A DNA stretch of 64,000 nucleotides from Pachysolen tannophilus NRRL Y-2460 (GCA_001661245.1 KV454011.1:2344987-2408986), one strand, 5' to 3'. Shown: positions 10,127 through 21,501, counted from the first letter of the stretch. Program-made: numbers and translations. The notes: generated by a model from the letters alone, not told the origin.

Positions 10127-11491
10127 CTCAATATACAAACAAATAAATAATTGATAGTATTAGAAATAGTCATTCAACTATTCAATTCATAAAAACATCG
10201 TCGTCGTGGTATTTAAGTACTTTTCATCTCCGCTTTTGGAAGGTGTCTGGTAGTAGTGTGTCTCCTGATTGAAGAGACAAAATTCCGGGCGACTGAAAAG
10301 TCCAGATAAGAGAGAGATTGAGACCTTTGATATATCTATTACTATTGACCGGAAATTTAATTTTTTCTTTAAATTGAATTAAAAATTGACAGATTTTTCT
10401 TGCTTAATTAAGAGAGACAACCAAAAAAAGAGTAAAAAATTATATTATATTGTGTGATTTCAATTAATGGAATAAGTTTTTTCCGAATTTCCATATTTTT
10501 TAATAATTAAAACTAAAGAAACTGAAATTCAGAAAATCTTTTATCTGTGTTTGTTGGACTTTAGCCATTTCCGTTTTTTTTTTTGTTATCCCTTCCCCTA
10601 TTTTGCGCTTTCCATCGGGTTAGAAGAAAGTCAGAAGATCAGAACGAATCGAATTTTTATTTTATTTTATTTCACTTCTGATCCCGGGAAAACTAATTGA
10701 TGATATTGTTTTTCAGAACACAAACAATACAATGTTATAAGAAAAAAAAAAACAAGAGACAAAGTAGAAGGTAATCTAATTTTTTTATTGTTGTAGAATC
10801 CTTTCTCAAAAGGATACTACTTACTACTTTACTTAAACACTTTTAACCTTATAACACAAAAAAGAGTAAAGGGGTTTCGGAAAAACTTTAATACTTTCTA
10901 TTACTTTGTTTTCGGAACGAGTGCAAGGTCGGTCGGTAATCAATTTTCAATTTGAAAATCTAAGATAGACACCGCAGATTTTTTTTTTTTTTTTAAATAA
11001 AATAAAACGTTTAATATAATTAAAAAAAAGTAGAATTTGAACAACTCAGTTAACTCAGTTGATGCATACATCTTTCTATTAAACTGCAGTTCAATAGTAG
11101 AAATTATCAGCTAACACTGCAACCGCAAGAGAAATTACAGAAACTAAAAAAAAAAGAAAAATATAGAAGCTATTAGGACCTCGTGACACGCAGTAGTGTA
11201 CGCGCAACTCAAAAATATATATAAATATATATATTTATTTTCATATAAAGAGTGGTGAGGTGTAAGTGTTCTCCGGGACCACCAAACGATTTTGGAAAAA
11301 CCCCATCAGGATACAGTCAAAATATATTTATTATATATAAAGCAATAATTTAAGTTATTTTCTTATTTCAAATTATTTTTTTTTTTTATTTTCTTTATAA
11401 TTAATTAATTAATTCTTAATTTTTTATTTTTTATAATAATAATTCATTTATTTTTATAATTAGTTTACTATAATCAATTCTATAATACACA
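10127..11491. other. Long (1.36 kb) upstream region between HRT2 and FBA1
   Basis: This is a divergent promoter region with no ORF or RNA gene I can support. It includes A/T runs and TA-rich segments near 11213-11240 that could be the FBA1 TATA element. A strongly AT-only stretch (about 11330-11490) leads to the FBA1 ATG, as expected for the leader of a highly expressed glycolytic gene. I could not place Rap1 or Gcr1 sites with confidence. Confidence 0.55.
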
Positions 11492-12574
11492 ATGGCTCTT
11501 ACTGATGTTTTAAAGAGAAAGACAGGTGTCATAGTTGGTGACGATGTCAAAAATTTATTTTTATATGCTCAAGAAAAGGGCTTTGCCATTCCGGCCATTA
11601 ATGTTACTTCATCTTCAACTGCTGTTGCAGCATTAGAAGCTGCTAGAGACCACAAGGCACCAATTATTCTTCAAGTTTCCAATGGTGGTGCTGCTTACTT
11701 TGCCGGTAAAGGTATTGACAATAAGCAACAACATGGTTCAATTGGTGGTGCCATTGCTGCTGCTCACTATATTAGATCAGTTGCTCCACTTTATGGTATT
11801 CCAGTTGTTTTACATTCTGATCATTGTGCCAAGAAATTATTGCCATGGTTTGATGGTATGTTAGAAGCTGATGAAGCTTATTATAAATTACATAAGGAAC
11901 CATTATTTTCATCTCATATGTTGGATTTATCTGAAGAAACAGATGATGAGAATATTGCTACATGTGTTAAATATTTCGAAAGAATGACCAAGATGGACCA
12001 ATGGTTAGAAATGGAAATTGGTATCACTGGTGGTGAAGAAGATGGTGTTAACAATGAACATGTTCAAAAAGAATCATTGTATACTTTACCACAAACTGTC
12101 TTCAATGTTTATAAAGCATTGCTGCCAATCTCACCAAATTTCTCCATTGCTGCTGCTTTTGGTAATGTTCACGGTGTTTACAAACCAGGAAATGTTGTCT
12201 TGAAACCATCTATCTTGGGTGAACATCAACAATATGCTAGAGAACAATTGGGTACAAGTGCTAAACATCCAATATTTTTAGTTTTCCATGGTGGTTCAGG
12301 TTCTTCTCAAGAAGAATATGATATTGCCATTAAGAATGGTGTTGTTAAAGTCAACTTGGATACCGATTGTCAATTTGCATACTTGAAAGGTATTAGAGAT
12401 TATGTCTTGAATAAAAAAGATTACATCATGACAATGGTTGGTAACCCAGATGGAAAAGATAAGCCAAACAAGAAATTCTTTGATCCTCGTGTCTGGGTTA
12501 GAGAAGGTGAAAAGACCATGACTGCCAGAATCGTGGAAGCATTACACGTTTTCCACACAGAAAACCAAGTTTAA
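11492..12574 (+). CDS. FBA1: Fructose-bisphosphate aldolase, class II
   Basis: This 360-residue zinc-dependent class II aldolase cleaves fructose 1,6-bisphosphate to dihydroxyacetone phosphate and glyceraldehyde 3-phosphate in glycolysis and runs in reverse in gluconeogenesis. Zinc ligands and the catalytic Asp are visible in 'HSDHCAKK' (about residues 108-115), with further His residues in 'GNVHGVY' (about 226) and 'FHGGSGSS' (about 264). It ends in the typical 'FDPRVWVREGEKTM' block. The length is normal. Codon choice is strongly biased, as for a highly expressed gene. The single in-frame CTG (12122-12124) sits at a position where homologues vary. The gene has no intron and a long upstream region. 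Confidence 0.98.
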   Translation: MALTDVLKRKTGVIVGDDVKNLFLYAQEKGFAIPAINVTSSSTAVAALEAARDHKAPIILQVSNGGAAYFAGKGIDNKQQHGSIGGAIAAAHYIRSVAPLYGIPVVLHSDHCAKKLLPWFDGMLEADEAYYKLHKEPLFSSHMLDLSEETDDENIATCVKYFERMTKMDQWLEMEIGITGGEEDGVNNEHVQKESLYTLPQTVFNVYKALLPISPNFSIAAAFGNVHGVYKPGNVVLKPSILGEHQQYAREQLGTSAKHPIFLVFHGGSGSSQEEYDIAIKNGVVKVNLDTDCQFAYLKGIRDYVLNKKDYIMTMVGNPDGKDKPNKKFFDPRVWVREGEKTMTARIVEALHVFHTENQV

Positions 12575-13023
12575 AAAAAATCTTTTATATAAAGAAGAAG
12601 AAAAAAAAATCCTATCTTATAATAATGAAATGATGTATGATGTTTGTATATGATGGTGTAAAATGTGGTGTGGGATGTAACTTGAAATTATTGATGCGAA
12701 GAAGGAAGGTGTAAAGTAGGTGCAGGATGTAATGCAGGGTGTTTCCATTTTAGTTTCATCTCTCGAATTATCACACCACTAGTGGTGTGAGGTGAGATAC
12801 GAGGTGCAGGATGTGGTGTATGTGGTGTAGTGTGTACTTTTGATTTTTTTTGTTTTGTTTTGTTTTGTTTTCCCTTTTTCTGGTTTCGCACTTACCCTGA
12901 TTTTCCGAACTCTTTTTCCGAACTTTTTTTCTTTTTTTTTTTCAGCAATTTTTTTGAGTTTTGTCAGACGACTTTTTTATATTTTTCGAAAATTTTTTTT
13001 TTTTTTTTTTTTTTTTAAACCAA
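12575..13023. other. FBA1 3' region with GT-rich patch
   Basis: The 3' flank of FBA1 becomes GT-rich between about 12640 and 12840, with recurring GGTGT, GATGTGGTG and GTGTAA words. It then turns into T-runs (13-20 nt) leading into the assembly gap. No gene is supportable. The open frames across the gap come from unread N positions and homopolymers. Confidence 0.6.
12718..12814. repeat. 13-bp direct repeat flanking a perfect 20-bp palindrome
   Basis: AGGTGCAGGATGT occurs at 12718-12730 and again at 12802-12814. Between them, 12771-12790 is a perfect inverted repeat of TCACACCACT with its complement and no spacer. The surrounding patch repeats GGTGT-type words. This is read directly from the sequence; any protein-binding role is inference. 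Confidence 0.8.
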
Positions 13024-13573
13024 NNNNNNNNNNNNNNNNNNNNNNNNNNNNNNNNNNNNNNNNNNNNNNNNNNNNNNNNNNNNNNNNNNNNNNNNNNNNN
13101 NNNNNNNNNNNNNNNNNNNNNNNNNNNNNNNNNNNNNNNNNNNNNNNNNNNNNNNNNNNNNNNNNNNNNNNNNNNNNNNNNNNNNNNNNNNNNNNNNNNN
13201 NNNNNNNNNNNNNNNNNNNNNNNNNNNNNNNNNNNNNNNNNNNNNNNNNNNNNNNNNNNNNNNNNNNNNNNNNNNNNNNNNNNNNNNNNNNNNNNNNNNN
13301 NNNNNNNNNNNNNNNNNNNNNNNNNNNNNNNNNNNNNNNNNNNNNNNNNNNNNNNNNNNNNNNNNNNNNNNNNNNNNNNNNNNNNNNNNNNNNNNNNNNN
13401 NNNNNNNNNNNNNNNNNNNNNNNNNNNNNNNNNNNNNNNNNNNNNNNNNNNNNNNNNNNNNNNNNNNNNNNNNNNNNNNNNNNNNNNNNNNNNNNNNNNN
13501 NNNNNNNNNNNNNNNNNNNNNNNNNNNNNNNNNNNNNNNNNNNNNNNNNNNNNNNNNNNNNNNNNNNNNNNNN
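13024..13573. other. Assembly gap (550 N)
   Basis: An unbroken run of N from 13024 to 13573. It is flanked by T-runs on the left and A-runs on the right, which suggests that reads failed at homopolymers. It lies between the FBA1 3' end and the DEF1 start, so most of the DEF1 promoter is unread. Confidence 0.99.
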
Positions 13574-13723
13574 GATTTTTTTGTCATTAAAGAAAAATAA
13601 TTTCAAGAATCAAAAAGTAAGAAAAAAAAAAAAAATTAAGAAGGACAAATTATTGAGAAAGAAATTTATCGAGCAAAACTAAAAAAAAAAGAACCTGATA
13701 TCTATATATATATATGATAAATA

Positions 13724-16237
13724 ATGTCAACAGAAACTAATATACAAACAGCACCATTTAACAAGCCTACTAGGAAAACTGGTGGTGGAACTAGTGGCGG
13801 TCCATTTCGTAATTATTCCAAGAGATTTAATTCATCATCGTCGAAAATACCATCAGAATTAAAGACCAAATTGAATACACTTACTGAGTTATTTCCAGAT
13901 TGGACTCAGGATGATTTGGTTACAGTTTTACAAGAGTATGCTAATGAAGATTTAGATGTTATTATTGATTTGATTATTCAAGGTAAGATTCATAAATGGG
14001 AATCTGATTCTGGTAAGAAAGAAAAAAAGAAGAAAGAAATTGAACAACAGCAGTCTTCCTCTTCTTCTTCTGCTGCTGCTGCTTCTGCTATAAACGGTGG
14101 TCTGTCGTCTAGTTCACTGGAACATCAACAACATCAACAACAACCGTCTTCATCATCATCACAACAATCTTCTCATCATCAACAACAGCCGCTGACGAGT
14201 AGTGGAAATAATATCAACAGCAACAATAGCAGTACAGTGCACCAGGGTAAAAGAGACTTTAAACAAAAGTCCAATGTGAATAAATCTACAAATTTCAAAA
14301 GGGCAAGAGAGCAGGCTCATCAGTCATCAACTCCATCACTGCCACTGTCAACAGGTAAAACATCTTGGGCTTCTGCCTTGAGTTCGTCAGCTTCTACTAA
14401 ACCACAACAACATCAACAACAATCAACAGAAATAAAATCTAAAGATCAAACAGAAGAAGATAAAGAACAAAATGGAAAAAAACAAGAAGAACAAGTAGTA
14501 GAACAACAACAGCATGAGGAGGTTAATGATAATGACAAACAACAACAACAACAACAACAACAAGAGCAACAAGAGCAACACCAACAGCACCATGTTGTAC
14601 TTGAAGAAGAAAAAGATATATCGACTACAGACATTAAGAAACCAGAATTAATTCCAGCAGCTATTCCAAAACCAAAGACACAATCATGGGCCTCTGTTGC
14701 TGCTCCAAAAAAGAAGGTTGCTCCAAAGAAGCCAGAAGAAGCAATTACAGAACAAAAATCTACCGTTTATGAATCACCAGCTCCTGTAGAAAATCAAACT
14801 GAAAACGTTACAGAGATTACTACTAATGTTACCACTGATGAACAAGTTGGATTACAATCTACTTCTTCTCAATCAAGATTCCAAAGAAAATTAAACCAAG
14901 ATACACCTGTTGTTTTACCATCTTCTGCCAATCAGGTATCATCCATTGGTGGTATTTCATTTGGTTCCTTATCTTTAGAAGATAAAGAGCCAGTTCAAGT
15001 TCAAACTTCACAGCAACAGGATCATCAAATACAACAACAACCACAAGCTCAGCAGCAACAAAATATTTCAAACTCGCAAGTTGGCTCAGGTGTTCAGCAA
15101 CAACAACCTCAACAATCCATTATTTCTCAGCAACAACAACCACAACCACAACAACAGCCACAACAACAACCACAACCGCAACAACCACAACAACAACAGC
15201 CTCAGCAGCATCAACAACCACAACAACATCAACAACATCAACAACAACAGCAACCACAGCAACAACCTCAACAACAAAGACCTTACTATAACAGTCGTTA
15301 CAACAACCAGTACTCCAATCAGTACTACAACCAACAGGCTCAACCTCAATTTCAACAACAAGGTCAAACACCTGCTCAACAGCAACAATACCAGCAGCAA
15401 CAGCAACAACTGCAGCAACAGCAAAAGTTATATGACAACTACTATGGGGGCTACCAATCTCATCCAGCTTACAACAATGTTAGTGGATACCCGGGTGTAG
15501 AGTATGCTAATTCATCATTCCAGAATAACTACTTGCAATCCCAACAACTGAGAGGACAGCAGCCACAACCACAATCAAATGCGGGAACTGCTAACACTTC
15601 TGCTTCTACTGCTGCTCAGCAACAACAAGCCCAACAGCAACAGCAACCTCAAAACGGTTCATATGATCAACACCAAATCCCGCAACAAGGTCAACAACAG
15701 GCTTCTCTGCAAGTTCCACAACAGCAATATGGTTTAGCTCCACAAGTTCCAAGTATTCCAATTGGTTCAGGTGCTCCAGATATTTCAGGTGCTTCACCAG
15801 CTGCTGCAAACAGTATTCCAATCACAACTCCAGGTGCTGCTAACAGTAATGTTAACCCAGCTTATGCCCAATTTTATGGTGCAGCAGCAGCAGGTTTCAA
15901 TCCTTATTACTACTACTATCAACAACCTCAACAACCATTTTACAACAACTACCAACAGAACCAACAACATCAAGGTTATCAAAACCAATTGAAGCAGTAC
16001 TATAGTCAACAACACCAACAACAACTTTCCCAACAGCCTCAAGTTCAGCCACAGGCTACTCAACAAGCTAGTCAAGATGAACAAGCAAACGGAAGTGCTA
16101 ATGGTACAGCAACTTCAGCAACTGATCAATCTCAGGGTAATCCTGCAATTCCCCCATACTATGGTCAGCCAAGTCCTTACGGAGCTTATGCAAACTATGG
16201 AAATGGTGCTGTTGATACTACAAAAGGTTTTTATTAA
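13724..16237 (+). CDS. DEF1: Def1, RNA polymerase II degradation factor
   Basis: This 837-residue, extremely Gln-rich protein is orthologous to yeast Def1, which promotes ubiquitylation and destruction of stalled RNA polymerase II after DNA damage. A CUE-like domain lies near residues 40-85 ('LNTLTELFPDWTQDDLVTVL'). It is followed by Ser- and Gln-rich linkers with two short conserved 'SWAS' motifs ('TGKTSWASAL', 'TQSWASVAAPKKK'). A very long Gln/Pro-rich prion-like half follows, with Tyr-rich segments. The C-terminus 'DTTKGFY' resembles the yeast end 'RGFY'. The Gln tracts are coded by CAA with some CAG. The many long frames seen in other frames here are shadows of this repeat. The promoter lies largely in the gap. 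Confidence 0.92.
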   Translation: MSTETNIQTAPFNKPTRKTGGGTSGGPFRNYSKRFNSSSSKIPSELKTKLNTLTELFPDWTQDDLVTVLQEYANEDLDVIIDLIIQGKIHKWESDSGKKEKKKKEIEQQQSSSSSSAAAASAINGGLSSSSLEHQQHQQQPSSSSSQQSSHHQQQPLTSSGNNINSNNSSTVHQGKRDFKQKSNVNKSTNFKRAREQAHQSSTPSLPLSTGKTSWASALSSSASTKPQQHQQQSTEIKSKDQTEEDKEQNGKKQEEQVVEQQQHEEVNDNDKQQQQQQQQEQQEQHQQHHVVLEEEKDISTTDIKKPELIPAAIPKPKTQSWASVAAPKKKVAPKKPEEAITEQKSTVYESPAPVENQTENVTEITTNVTTDEQVGLQSTSSQSRFQRKLNQDTPVVLPSSANQVSSIGGISFGSLSLEDKEPVQVQTSQQQDHQIQQQPQAQQQQNISNSQVGSGVQQQQPQQSIISQQQQPQPQQQPQQQPQPQQPQQQQPQQHQQPQQHQQHQQQQQPQQQPQQQRPYYNSRYNNQYSNQYYNQQAQPQFQQQGQTPAQQQQYQQQQQQLQQQQKLYDNYYGGYQSHPAYNNVSGYPGVEYANSSFQNNYLQSQQLRGQQPQPQSNAGTANTSASTAAQQQQAQQQQQPQNGSYDQHQIPQQGQQQASLQVPQQQYGLAPQVPSIPIGSGAPDISGASPAAANSIPITTPGAANSNVNPAYAQFYGAAAAGFNPYYYYYQQPQQPFYNNYQQNQQHQGYQNQLKQYYSQQHQQQLSQQPQVQPQATQQASQDEQANGSANGTATSATDQSQGNPAIPPYYGQPSPYGAYANYGNGAVDTTKGFY

Positions 16238-16668
16238 ATTAGAACAGTTTTCTGAAGTGATAAACTTTATTGTATGAGGTCAAATGTTTGAAGTTAATGC
16301 CAAGTTAGTTACGTCTTGTTCTGCAAAGTTTTTTTTATGATTATATTTTCATTTTAGTTTCTTTTCCTACTTTATTTTGGGTTGCTGAAATTTTTGTAAC
16401 TTTTTTTTTATTTTTTTTCTTGTTATAATAAAATTTAAGAATCGAAATTATTATTGAATCTGTCTTGTAATCACTAGATCTCTGATTGAACCTAATCTTT
16501 GATGTGTTGATGTAGACAAATGGATTGTCTGAATTTTATTTTATTTTTTTTTTTTTTTTTTTTCTATTTAAAAATGAAATATTTAAATATATTAAGAACT
16601 TTTACAATAGATAATTCACAATCATTACTAAGTTACACAGAAAAAAACAAGAAAAAAAACTAAATCTA
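16238..16668. other. Intergenic region between convergent DEF1 and ISW2
   Basis: 3' flanks only, with T-runs near 16399-16420 and 16542-16563 that may act in mRNA 3'-end formation. No gene is visible. Confidence 0.6.
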
Positions 16669-19600
16669 TTAGTTTGAATCAACTTTCATCCTTTTAGCGT
16701 CTCTCCCATTATTCTCAGGATGATTATTTAAATCAGCATTATCTTCGTCTTCAACTTCATCCTCTTCCTCCCCAACGACGGCAGAAGCCGGGCTTTCATC
16801 TTCTTTATCATCTGTTTTCTTTTTGAAATTTATTTTTCTTTTCAAATAGTCTGCACCTTCGAATTCTCTAGCGATAGCCAACAACAACGTCTGACATCTT
16901 CTGGATAACTCCAATGGACTTCTTGACAAGAAAAACCAGTCAAATTTGAATAACTCATTAGTAGAAATATCCTGTTTAATTAATTTAAACAACTTTTCTC
17001 TTCTCAACCCATACTTATCGGTTTGCAATAATATGAATCTATCTTCTAAATCGGTGTACATTTTCTTCGAACTGTTTGCAGAATACTTCAAAGTTAACTC
17101 TCTCAATGGATCATTATACTTCTTGATTTTTTTACTCAATAAGTCTTGCTGGTGAAGTAATTTCGAAATTTTCTCTTCACCTGCTTCTATTTGCTGAATG
17201 TAACGTTCATGCCCCTCGATCTCAGGATATCTTTGCCAAAAAACCTTGGAATATTCGCTAACTTCTTCAGCAGTTTTTGATTTCATTTCCTTTGCAATTT
17301 CCCTGTAGCTTGTTCTACCATATTTAGCAGCAAGCTGAATAAAATGAGTAAATTCCCTTTTGTTCCAATTACCAAAACCTTGCTTCAAATATTCTTCCTT
17401 CAACTTAATCTCTTCCTCAGTTAAATCAACAACATTTTTAATCTTATCTTGTTCTCTCTTCCTTCTTGTTTCCCTGGACTCTCTTTCATCATCAGATTCT
17501 AGCAAATCCTCATCACTATCACCTATTTCTGACATGGACACCTTATAATTAGTTTTTTTCTTATATGATAACTGTTCTCTATCTAATAAACCTTGTAAAT
17601 CTTTTGGATAAAATTGATGGTCATAAAGATGGTAATTTTTAGGTGTTCTTGGGAATTTGGGTGTTGGTGTGGACTTTGTAGATTCCATTACATCTTTATA
17701 ATAGTTGTCAATAGAATAAGTTTGTTCTTTTCTTTCTCTCTTTGACGGATTTATCCACTGAAAGTTTTTGTCATGCAGTTTTTTCGCAAAATTCTCACCA
17801 TTCCATTCATAGGCAGATGTTGATTCAGATGTGAAGTTTTGCAAATCATCTAATCCTAACTTTGAAAATTTAGCATTTAAATTTTTAGTCTTTTCTTCAC
17901 CTCTTGATAAAATTGAATCTATATCGTCGTCCATCATTGATGAGCCATTAGAGGTTTCGAAAACCTTTTGAGCACCATGTTGTATCATTTCAATCAAATC
18001 ATCCTTATTATTTCCAATACTGCTATTTTTATTGATATTAGCTCTACCTTGTTGTATAACCAATTGGTCTAATCTTAATTTTTGAGCTGCTCTTTCTAAA
18101 ACTTTTTCTTCAATGGCATTTTCAGTAACAAATCTATACACACAAACTTGTTTCTTCTGTCCAATTCTATGAGCTCTATCCATAGCTTGTAAATCAGCCT
18201 GAGGATTCCAGTCAGAATCGTATAAGACAACTATATCTGCTGTGGTAAGATTAATACCCAAACCACCAGCTCTTGTAGTCAATAGAAATATAAATTTGTC
18301 ACTATCTGGTTTATTATAATCATCAATTGCTTGTATACGATCTTCATGTGATGTTGATCCATCAATACGACAATATTTATAATCTCTGAAATAACAATAG
18401 TCTTCCAAAATATCTAATAATCGACTCATTTGAGAAAAAATTAAAACTCTTGAACCTTGTTCTTTCATTCTTTTCAACAATTTATCCAATATAATCATTT
18501 TTCCGGCATTATAAACTAAATGTTCATCAGTTGTATAAGGTGGTCCTGGTTCTGCACCTTCAAATAAATATGGATGATTACAACATTTTCTCAATTGCAT
18601 CACAATATTCAATAATCTTGTTTTACCTTCTCTTTTGCCCACAACACCATTAACGGCATCTATATCTTTCTCTAATAAATTCTTATACCATTTCAATTGC
18701 ATTTCAGTCATTCCAATATAAAGGTTAACTTCTTTTTTAGGTAATAAAGATTTTTCAACATCAGCTTTAACTCTACGTAATAAGAATGGTGATAATACTT
18801 TATGTAATTGTTTCACCACCAAATCCTGATCAGATTCTTGAGTTTCAAACCATTGATCAAATGCAGAGCTATCACCAAATACATCTGGTAATAGAAAATT
18901 AAGTAAGGCCCATAGTTCATGTAAATTATTTTGTAAAGGTGTACCTGTTATTAACAATCTATTTCTTGAATAAAATAATCTTATAATTTGTGATAAAGCG
19001 CTTTCTTCATTTTTAATTCTATGTGCTTCATCTACAATAACGTATTGCCATTTAATTTTTGCCAATTTTGATTTTTCTCTTATAACCATTTCAAAAGATG
19101 TTACGCAAACATCAAATTGCAGTTGTAATAAAATATTAGAAATAAGATCATTTCTATCATCTTTTGTTCCTTGTAAAACCAAGACATTAACATCTGGTGT
19201 CCATTTAGCAAACTCTCTTCTCCAATTATCTAAAGTTGATTTTGGTACTATTATAATAAAAGGACCATCGATTCCTTTTGAATATCTAAGATAACCCAAG
19301 AAAGATATAGTTTGAAGAGTTTTCCCCAAACCCATTTCATCTGCCAAGATCCCAGATAAACAATTATCATATAATGAAATTAACCAATTAAGACCTTGAA
19401 TTTGATAATCTCTCAAAGTACCATGAACAAAAGAAGGAGATTCAGTTATTACCGTTGTTTCTTCTTCATATTCTTCATCATGTATTAATTCTGCATCTTC
19501 TTCCTTTTCAGTTTTTCTACGACGATTTGTTTGTTTTAATATTGTTGATGCAATTTTTTTAGGTTTACCTCTTTTCAGTGATGAAATTCCATTACTATTA

Positions 19601-19899
19601 TCTGCCTCTATATCAATTGTTTTCACTATTTTTTGTAAATTTTTATCTTTTTGAATTGATATTTCAATAAAATGACGAAATAAATCAGTTAAAGTTAACA
19701 AGAATTTAAACCTTCTTTTTGCATCATCATATCCATCATTAATTCTCTCTTGCTTAGCATCTGTTTTCAATAAAAACCTTGCTTTCCTTTCTTCCAATGT
19801 TTCATCTGGATACAACGGTTTGGTCTATATCAATAATCATTTTCAAATCATGTTAGTATCCTTTCTGCATGCAGATTTATTAAAATAAATACTTACCAT
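16669..19899 (-). CDS. ISW2: ISWI-type chromatin-remodelling ATPase (Isw2/Isw1), two exons
   Basis: This 1052-residue Snf2-family ATPase slides nucleosomes. Exon 1 is only the ATG (19897-19899). The 72-nt intron 19825-19896 has GTAAGT, a TACTAAC box at 19852-19858 and ATAG. Exon 2 is 16669-19824, so the protein begins Met-Thr-Lys-Pro-Leu-Tyr-Pro. Helicase motifs are '[10 protein letters not shown]' near residue 160, '[10 protein letters not shown]' near 263 and '[12 protein letters not shown]' near 548. HAND/SANT/SLIDE regions follow ('[22 protein letters not shown]', about 820-955) and the end is basic ('DAKRMKVD'). Overall it is closer to remembered Isw2 than Isw1. Unspliced reading from the ATG stops after 18 codons. 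Confidence 0.93.
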
Positions 19900-20988
19900 T
19901 TCCAAAATAGCGCTTTTGAAAAAAAAATTTTAATAGATCTAAGTAACGCCAACGCCAACGCCAATAATAATAATAATAATAATAATTTCAATAACAAGAA
20001 CAAGCAACAAATAAAATGAAAAATGAAAATGAAAATGAAAACTTAAACGTATAATATTAAATAGATCTCTCTTTCTCTTCTTTACTATTATCGTTCGTAC
20101 TCAATAGATGCGGCTTCTTATATATGATTTATAACGGGTCCTTAAATAACAACGATTCCACACTCAAAGTTCTAACCAACTCTAACTCCAATATCAAAAT
20201 CCTTTATTTCTTCAAAATAAAAAATAAAAAATTGAATTACTATCAAATCTTTTCTTCTTCTTCCTGAAGTTGCCTTCTTGGTTTTTTTTTTCTTCCATCT
20301 GAATTGAAATTAACCAAATTTTTTTCTTCTTTTAAAAGAAAAGAAAAAAAAAAAAAAAAAAACAATAGAAAACTGGGCCTTGAAAAACCGGAAATTAGTA
20401 TACGTCCGGTAACAGGAAGTCTGTTTGTTATGCGAGGGTTCCGCGGTCCAGTTAACAAAGGGGTCGGTTTGTGCTTCCGATAGTCGGTTTACTTTGTTTT
20501 GCCTGCTCTTAAAAAAAAAAAAATTTTTTTTTTTTTTTCTTTCTTTCTTTCTTTTAATCTGTCGCTAACGTTTTAACTATTGTGTAAAGTTTTTTTTTTT
20601 CTCTTAGCCAAAACGTACGATTTACAAAGGCTCGCATTGCATATAATCTAAGTAGTGCATCAGAAAAGCAATACTTCCTAAAGAGGAATTTTTTCTTATT
20701 TTTTTTATGTTTTTTTATTTTTTGCACTTTTGAACATTTTTTTTTCCGTTTTAGTTCAATTTATTATTTTCTTCTCTGTTTTGATTACTTAATTAGGCAA
20801 GTCCCGTTTTTGTTTCCAACCTGAAGTATTGCCAAAACAGGAAAAGTACCGAGAAAGTATACTGCTAAGACAAAAGTACTTAGTTAAAAACAGCATATAG
20901 TGAGTGTAATTAGTATGGTTTGGTGCAAAAAAAAAAATTGAAGTGTGGATGGCCATGAGATTGCTATGATTCTGCGTTACGGTCTTAG
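19900..20988. other. Divergent upstream region of ISW2 and the ATL gene
   Basis: This 1.09 kb stretch contains no supportable gene. Features are a (TAA)n run near 19965-19986, a GAAAAT repeat near 20016-20041, an A-run near 20345-20361 and an A-run joined to a T-run near 20511-20539. The AT-hook-like homopolymers are typical of nucleosome-depleted yeast promoters. A 71-codon minus frame at 20243-20458 looks spurious. Confidence 0.55.
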
Positions 20989-21387
20989 ATGTCAAGACAT
21001 TCAAGAGAAGAGACGTTAAGTTTTTACTATGCTGTTTATCAAGAGGTTCAATTGATACCCTATGGTAAAATCACGTCATATGGACATATTGCTAAGCTTA
21101 TCAGTAGGCCTTTAAATTCGAGACAAGTTGGACAAGCATTAAAAATTCTAAATCATTTTAATAGTGGTGAAGAAAATGTACTTTATAATACTAATAATGT
21201 TCCCTGGTGGAGAGTTGTAAATTACAAAGGAATGATTTCACCAAGGGAAAATGGTGGAATGTTGGCCCAAAAACTGAAATTAGAAGAAGAAGGTGTTGTT
21301 GTAGCTGAATATGAAGATGGAAGTCTTGGTATTGATGATAGTGGTACTACTACTATATGGTGGTTACCACCAACTGAGTTTGATTAA
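20989..21387 (+). CDS. ATL1: Alkyltransferase-like (ATL) DNA-repair protein
   Basis: This 132-residue single-domain protein is related to the DNA-binding domain of O6-methylguanine methyltransferases. The fold's signature 'IPYGKITSYGHIAKLI' and 'RQVGQAL' are present. The active-site PCHR is replaced by P-W-W-R in 'VPWWRVVNYKG' (about residues 71-75), so the alkyl-acceptor cysteine is absent. ATL proteins (for example fission yeast Atl1) bind O6-alkylguanine and hand the lesion to nucleotide excision repair rather than removing the alkyl group. The protein cannot be a classical Mgt1. It ends convergently, 115 bp from the IBTK-like gene. The start is the first in-frame ATG and fits family size. 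Confidence 0.9.
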   Translation: MSRHSREETLSFYYAVYQEVQLIPYGKITSYGHIAKLISRPLNSRQVGQALKILNHFNSGEENVLYNTNNVPWWRVVNYKGMISPRENGGMLAQKLKLEEEGVVVAEYEDGSLGIDDSGTTTIWWLPPTEFD

Positions 21388-21501
21388 ATATAAAATTATT
21401 AAAAGTTTTAATTTTTTAATGTTTTCGAAAAAAGTATTACAAGAGATTAACTCAACTCCATATATATATATATATATATATGCATATATATAATAAATAG
21501 T

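Noticed and set aside
12640-12840. Internal telomere sequence
   Set aside because: Words such as GGTGT recur but no regular repeat unit is present, so I report only a GT-rich patch.
12840-13682. Long open frames across the N gap on both strands
   Set aside because: Produced by unread N positions and poly-T/poly-A runs; no coding evidence.
14446-16084. Several long antisense and alternate frames inside DEF1
   Set aside because: Shadows of the CAA/CAG repeat tract, which is open in all frames.
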